Assembly (NCBI GenBank): GCA_029449245.1
Contig: JANATF010000002.1
Coordinates: 1,674,001-1,738,000 of the forward strand
From: Mortierella alpina
Lineage: Eukaryota; Mortierellomycota; Mortierellomycetes; Mortierellales; Mortierellaceae
Reading direction: 5' to 3'
Length of the DNA stretch: 64,000 bases
Part shown: positions 58,594 to 64,000 of the stretch, piece after piece
Numbering within the stretch: the first letter of the stretch is position 1
Layout of the letters: every line of letters begins with the position of its first letter
The notes under the pieces: generated by a model
Databases searched by the model: none
What the model was told of the DNA's origin: nothing
Seen by the model: only the letters and a program-made list of their open reading frames with translations
Made by a program: the position numbers and the translations under genes

Positions 58594-60252
58594 GTACAGC
58601 AGCCGCAAGCGCAACATGCTTCCAAGCAGCAACAGCAGCATCACCCATCAAAGCAGCAAGGCCGATCAAAGCAAGCACAAGGCAGCAGGAATCACAAAGG
58701 AGATTCAAAGGGTCATTCTGAACCTGACAACGCGTCCTCCTGGTCGAGCTCCAACACAAGTCCCCCCAACTATGCTCACAGACAGCATTCCGATGATCAA
58801 GATGCTGATGCCCATACCGCAGAGGGTGGCCATGGTCAACGCAGTGCATTGCTGGAGGACTTCAGGAGCAACAAGAGCAGCAAAAAATACGACCTGAAGG
58901 TAGGTTTATGCAGCAAAAGCTTTATGGCATTTTGGTACAGGTTGAACTATATGTTCTCTAACGCTATCATATGAAGGACATTGCCGGGAGTGTCGTAGAG
59001 TTCAGCAGCGACCAGCACGGCTCGCGCTTTATCCAACAAAAACTCGAGACGGCCACCGATGAGGAGAAGGAGATGGTTTTTGAAGAAATTATGCCACACG
59101 CACTTCAGCTGATGACGGATGTGTTTGGAAACTATGTGATTCAAAAGTTTTTCGAGCATGGCCAGCAAGACCACAAAACGGTTCTTGCCCAGCAGATGGA
59201 AGGTCATGTTCTCTCGTTGGCGCTCCAGATGTATGGCTGCCGCGTTGTCCAGAAAGGATTGGAGCACGTCTTGAGCGACCAGCAGGCAATTCTTGTCAAG
59301 GAGCTCGATGGCAATGTGTTAAAATGCGTCAAGGATCAGAATGGAAACCATGTCATTCAGAAGGCCATTGAATGTGTCCCAGCGGAGCATATTCAATTCA
59401 TCATTAATGTGTTTTCAGGACAGGTTTATTCGCTCGCCACACATCCTTATGGCTGTCGAGTGATCCAGCGGATGTTTGAGCACTGCGCTGATATCAAGAC
59501 GGTAAGGGTTTTTGTTATCACGGCACCGTGGTCTCTTTTGAGCACTTTGCTTCCAGCACTGGGACAAGACATCTCATGACGATATCTTGATGCCACTCTT
59601 TAGCCCTTAATGGACGAGCTCCACAAGTACATCCCGAACCTGGTGCAGGATCAATATGGAAACTATGTGATTCAGCACATTCTCGAGCGCGGCAAACCCT
59701 CGGAAAAGTCGCTGGTTATTTCCAAGATCTTTGGTCAGGTTCTACCCTTGAGCAAGCATAAGTTTGCCAGTAATGTGGTCGAAAAGTGTGTTGCCTATGG
59801 GTCCAAGTCTGACCGACAGAAGCTAATTGAGGAGGTGATTACTACCAAACCGGACGGCACGTCACCGTTGGTGTTGATGATGAAGGACCAGTTTGCGAAC
59901 TACGTGGTCCAAAAGATGTTGGATGTCGTAGACGGTGAGCAGAGGGATGTATTGGTGGCCAAGATCAAGCCTCACCTAGCCTCTCTCAAGAAGTATACCT
60001 ATGGAAAGCACCTTATCTCAAGTAAGTAACGAACCCTTCTCCTTCGCACACACACACACGCTCACGCGAGCAAACTACAACCGCGTGCAGCTTATACTTG
60101 TATCACTGCTAACATTGTTGGACTTATTTTTCTCCTGCGTGCCAATAATAGAGGTCGAGCGATTGATGGCGATGCAAGACTCGCAGAGCAACCCCGAGGG
60201 CCTCAATCATCACGGTGCCGCGACACCTACACCCTCCGCCGCGAACGTGTAA
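56124..60252 (+). CDS. Pumilio/PUF-family RNA-binding protein
   Basis: Eight exons (56124-56255, 56391-56742, 56963-57696, 57802-58114, 58199-58899, 58977-59501, 59604-60021, 60152-60252) give 1091 residues. The first 730 are disordered, Ser/Pro/His-rich with long poly-Q stretches. The PUF domain (about residues 745-1060) has eight repeats with recognition pairs SRFIQ, NYVIQ, CRVVQ, NHVIQ, CRVIQ, NYVIQ, SNVVE and NYVVQ. This set equals that of human PUM1/PUM2 and predicts binding to UGUANAUA in 3' untranslated regions. PUF proteins usually repress mRNAs by recruiting the CCR4-NOT deadenylase. The start at 56124 is the first ATG; MDDQF 18 nt later is an alternative. An AATAAA lies 91 nt past the stop. 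Confidence 0.95.
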
Positions 60253-60342
60253 CGTGCAGTAGCGCTTGTTGTTTTGTCCTATATCGTTATATAATGTACA
60301 TAGTCTACATGCGCTGTCGACCGGATAGCTTTTTATTAGAGT

Positions 60343-60348
60343 AATAAA
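60343..60348 (+). terminator. Poly(A) signal of the PUF gene
   Basis: Exact AATAAA 91 nt downstream of the stop codon, followed by A-rich sequence. Seen directly; its use is inferred. Confidence 0.6.
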
Positions 60349-61677
60349 CAAAAACAATAATCAAGTATTTTACATTGGTTCCAGACGCCAGCTCACGAGC
60401 ACCTTTATTCGCCTTTGCTTCCAGCTGCAGCATAGGCACGTTCAAGATTTCCTTTGGCGTGCATACACGCCCTCCACTCCATTGCCCGGTGAGACATAGG
60501 ACAGCGCAGCTTTTATCCACAGGTGAAGTGAATGTGCCCCTGACTGTATAGGAATATCCGATACTGTAAGCGCGACATGATATATCCTGAGCCTAGAGTA
60601 AAAGCCGTTCTAAATAGAGAATGAGCTCTTGATCGCGTTCAAAAAGGGAAATAAACCCGAGTGCAAAGGAGGGAGAGGGGGGAGCGAAAGTGGAAATGGG
60701 AGCGAGAGCGAGACAATGGGAGGGGAAGGGTGGGCAAGGACGATACACAATGCTTGTCGCAAATAAATAGCTGTGGCAATCACAAGTTTGGCATCGTCCA
60801 TACTCTGCATTATCGTGCTTGCGAGAACGAGTGAGAGAGAGAAAAAGAGGAAAAAAAGAGCAGGTATCCGTAAAATAATACATGCTTGCCTGTATGCATG
60901 CATGCAGCCGTGCAGTCCAAGACTAAGGGGAGCATACTAGGACTCGGATGAATGAAAGTGAATGCGTGCGCGTATCTGGGTAACAGTGAAAGTGGCAAAG
61001 TCGATCGCAGTTGGCATTTGCGGAGAAAAATGAGATGAAAAAAGAGATTGAGTTTTATGTTGTTTTTTCTTCGGGTCAAAATCTTCTCCTCTGTACCCAT
61101 TTTGTTGAAGCTTCATATCTATGAGATCGGCGTAAAGAGGAGTCTAGTATGCTGGGGAAACACGCGTATTTTGGGCAGAGTGACCGTTACAGTGCTGGCG
61201 AAGTCTGGGCAACGCGCAGGCCGGTCAAGTGTCCATATATGGTGTTTTGCGGGGAAGCGCTACAGTGTTGCGTTTTTTTTTTTGTGCTTCAAGAGTTGAA
61301 CAACATTTACCCGGGCACCTCCTCAGAGAGAAGATTCCTTGGGACTTGCTCTTGAGCATTTACTATGAGCTGGAATTGAGGGATCGAACATGAAGGGTTG
61401 TTGATGGTGTTCTCAGAACACTGAGACAAAAAGGGACAACCAAACACCAGAATTTGCAAAGCGAAGAATGGGAGAAGTGAGCGTGTCAAATGGCAGGTGT
61501 TTGAGCTCGATAACGCTCGCCATGTGTCTGAGTGGACGCGTGTTTGTCTCTAATGTCTCGGCCAATCAGATTACATTGTGCTTCATAACCATGTGGAAAG
61601 ATAGCAAAACACCCTCGTGTTTAGAGTTTGATATCCGTATCACAAGTCAAGTGTGCGCTCGCTGAACTCCTCCAACA

Positions 61678-61709
61678 CTCTCAGCCTCTCAGCCTCTCAG
61701 CCTCTCAGC
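61678..61709. repeat. Short tandem repeat (TCTCAGCC)x4
   Basis: Four head-to-tail copies of an octamer in the large intergenic region; seen directly. Confidence 0.8.
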
Positions 61710-62819
61710 TGGTCCATGCGGGCAGAACGGTAGCCATCCTTGCCCCGGCCTCGGACCGATTCTCTATACTGCCATAGAAGCAATGCCTTCCCTCGCTTTC
61801 TCTTAGGGACATCGTTTCACTCTGGCTACTGCTTTGGGACCCCTATCACAGTAAACATGAACAGGACTTTGGTCTGTAGTTCAATTGAAAAGCCCAGCCA
61901 TAAACCCATGCATGAATGATGACCCCAGGTGCCGACGGCGTTCGAGAGCAAAGACGCAAACGCGACCATCTTCGCTGCTCTTGAGGGATTATTTCAGCTT
62001 CAGCCTACTACTACCGAGTGATGCTTGTGGCCACCTCCGCCATCCGTAGACGGCCACCCTTCTGATCAATAGTCATTGTTACTGGAGAAGAGCGAGAGAG
62101 GGAAGGCTGAGGAAATAAGCGAGGGTGTGAGAAAATTAGCAACAAGAGGATCATTTCCCATTGTTCAAGAACGAGTCCTTTGACCAGCATCTGGACCAGA
62201 GTAGTATAGTGTAGATGAAGATATGGCGATAGCAGCCGAGGCCAGAGACCGCAACGAGTGCTTTGATGCAGATGCCATGTGTCTGCATAGGGTATTCTAG
62301 GGATAAGAGAAAGGGGTGTCTCTATCGGCTGAGGTGGTATCATATGGCACGAGCTTTGCTCGCCTTGTGTTCAAGGTTATGGTTTAAGTGCTCGCGTTTT
62401 GGCAGCCCTATGCTACCCTATCTGTGGGTCGCTGCCACAGCGAGTGAGCGCATCATCAAGAATGAATCAAACAAACATCTATTCTATCACACCAAACTCT
62501 ATTGCAGGCCCAACATCGTACCCGGACACACACATACACAAACAAGGCTCACCGCCGCTTGTGTCTGTGGCAGAGCCAATCCATGATAGGTGAGTAGCCC
62601 TAATCGTACTCTATGACTCTATTGCACAGCGAGTGCGTTGGAAGAGAGTGAGAGCGAGAGCGGGAAACTGTGATCCATCGGGCGCATTCGTTCCAGTGTC
62701 CAAGAACGAGTGCATGTGGGGAATCACGGACCAAAGTAAAGTATGATCGCACCGTTCAGTCCTCGACTGTATGCATGCTCAATACCCCCCGAGACCGTTC
62801 TGGCCAGCCTGGACATGCT

Positions 62820-62827
62820 TATAAATA
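62820..62827 (+). promoter_or_regulatory. TATA box of the ammonium permease gene
   Basis: TATAAATA 257 nt before the ATG, followed by pyrimidine-rich sequence (about 62840-62880) of the kind that surrounds fungal start sites. Nitrogen-control (GATA) sites were not resolved. Confidence 0.5.
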
Positions 62828-63083
62828 CTCCAATGCAAGTCCCCCTTTCCCTCCTTCTTCTCTCTCCACCATCCACCTGATCTGTTTTTGGTTCACTCGA
62901 TCGCACTTCCCCGCCAACTATTCTACCGCCATCCTTTTTGCGATTCCCATCCGCACCATTCGGCTCAATAGCAGTTTTTTACCAACCGACGATATAGACT
63001 GATCGCACTACACCTTTACCTTTTCACATCGCACCTCCATCTTGACCGGCCCTTTGGCGTGACAAGACACATACACCGCAGCG

Positions 63084-64000
63084 ATGAACTCCACACAACA
63101 GCCCCTCATCGGGTCACAATATGAAGCTGGCGACATCGCCTGGACCCTTGCCTCCACAGCTCTTGTTTGGCTCATGATTCCTGGCATCGGTTACTTTTAC
63201 TCTGGCATGGCTCGCAGCAAGAACGCACTATCTTTAATCATGCTTTCGTGCTGTTCTATTGCCGTGGTCTCCTTTCAGGTATAAACCCCTACTCCATTAA
63301 CCGCCAAAAGGAAAATCTGACCCGTTCGGAGGCACACCAAACTCACTATCTCTCATTCTTACAATATACAGTGGTTCCTGTTTGGGTACTCTTTGGCTTT
63401 CAGCAAGACCGGTGGTAGCATGATTGGAAACTTTGAGAACGCCTTTTTCCGTGGTGTTTTAGACGCTCCTTCAGTCGGTTCGGCCAAGATTCCCGACATT
63501 GTCTTTATGCTGTTCCAGGGCATGTTCGCTGCCCTTACCCCAGCACTGGCTATCGGTGCCGCTGCTGAGCGTGGCCGCATCCTCCCCACGTTGGTCTTTA
63601 TCTTTCTCTGGACCACCTTTGTGTACGACTTTATCGCCTGCTGGACATGGTCAGCCAACGGCTGGAGCTTTGTCATGGGCGGCCTCGACTTTGCCGGTGG
63701 TACGCCTGTTCACATCTCCTCGGGTGGTGCTGCCTTGGCATACGCAATTGTCCTCGGCAGACGCTCTGGCGACCACAAGGATTTTCGCCCTCACTCCATG
63801 AGCAACGTCGTCATCGGCACTTGCTTCATCTGGTTCGGCTGGTTTGGATTCAACGGTGGGTCGGCGCTTTCTGCCAACCTGCGCGCCGCCATGGCCTGCG
63901 TCGTCACCAATCTCGCGGCCTCGGTCGGCGGTATCACATGGGTCCTTCTTGACTACCGCCATGATCGTAAGCTATCAGTTCTTGGATTCTGCTCGGGCGC
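63084..64000 (+). CDS. mep: Mep/Amt ammonium permease (5' part)
   Basis: Exons 63084-63278 and 63372 to beyond the window edge; 274 residues are visible. The N-terminus reads GDIAWTLASTALVWLMIPGI, then GYFYSGMARSKNALSLI, the hallmark first two membrane helices of Amt/Mep proteins. The intron separates VSFQ from WFLFGYSLAFSKTGG. Later segments include FQGMFAALTPALAIGAAAER, WTWSANGW and DFAGGTPVHISSGGAALAYA, whose His is the first of the twin histidines in the conduction pore. FGFNGGSA follows. It imports ammonium across the plasma membrane. The second pore His and the regulatory cytosolic tail lie outside the window, so transporter subtype (Mep1/3 or sensor-type Mep2) cannot be judged. Confidence 0.93.

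Larger units (their letters stand above)
60253..63083. other. Long gene-free region upstream of the ammonium permease
   Basis: 2.8 kb with no supported gene. It includes the PUF 3' end (AATAAA at 60343-60348), a purine-rich tract near 60660-60860, and (TCTCAGCC)4 at about 61678-61709. Confidence 0.5.

Overview
The window is genomic DNA from a filamentous fungus. A chitin synthase, a squalene epoxidase, a type 2 (alternative) NADH dehydrogenase and a Mep/Amt ammonium permease lie together. Nearly every gene is split by short GT-AG introns of about 60 to 300 nt. Intron density, poly-Q and poly-S rich proteins and long homopolymers in introns and promoters suggest an early-diverging lineage such as Mortierellomycotina/Mucoromycota. 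That placement is inference from style, not a database result. Exon boundaries were set by reading GT-AG sites and checking that the joined frames stay open and match family motifs. No tRNA or rRNA gene was recognised.

Layout. 0.5-2.7 kb: ELL-associated factor EAF (-). 3.3 kb: small Cys-rich secreted peptide (+). 3.7-5.9 kb: alternative NADH dehydrogenase (-). 7.2-8.0 kb: decayed Pro/Ser-rich gene (-). 9.3-10.8 kb: PNRC/EDC1-type decapping activator (-). 11.7-12.8 kb: HAD phosphatase (-). 13.2-15.0 kb: phospholipid scramblase (-). 15.8-17.4 kb: family III CoA-transferase (+). 17.56-20.55 kb: array of five ~0.6 kb tandem repeats. 20.7-21.5 kb: unknown gene (-). 21.5-23.7 kb: protein pairing a Cys/His zinc knuckle with an Mso1-like segment (-). 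24.2-28.0 kb: PA-TM-RING ubiquitin ligase (-). 29.1 kb: secreted protein behind a duplicated leader/promoter (+). 30.6-33.3 kb: CorA/Alr Mg2+ transporter (+). 33.5-35.4 kb: Dnmt2 tRNA methyltransferase (+). 35.6-40.2 kb: Not4 (-). 41.3 kb: Cys-rich secreted peptide (-). 42.2-42.9 kb: Harbinger transposase fragment (-). 43.4-44.1 kb: secreted protein (-). 45.7-49.0 kb: chitin synthase (+). 50.0-50.15 kb: Ty3/Gypsy reverse transcriptase relic. 51.2-52.6 kb: Rpn13 (-). 52.8-54.7 kb: squalene epoxidase Erg1 (-). 56.1-60.3 kb: Pumilio/PUF protein (+). 63.1 kb to the end: ammonium permease, cut by the window edge (+).

There are no operons; each gene appears to have its own promoter. Functional themes recur: mRNA fate (PNRC/EDC1, Not4, PUF, EAF), ubiquitin-proteasome (Rpn13, Not4, PA-TM-RING), membrane and wall building (chitin synthase, Erg1, scramblase, possible Mso1) and small secreted Cys-rich proteins. 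The least explained structure is the five-copy tandem array with a conserved internal hairpin; the accessory stretches around 7, 42-43 and 49-50 kb hold decayed genes and transposon debris.
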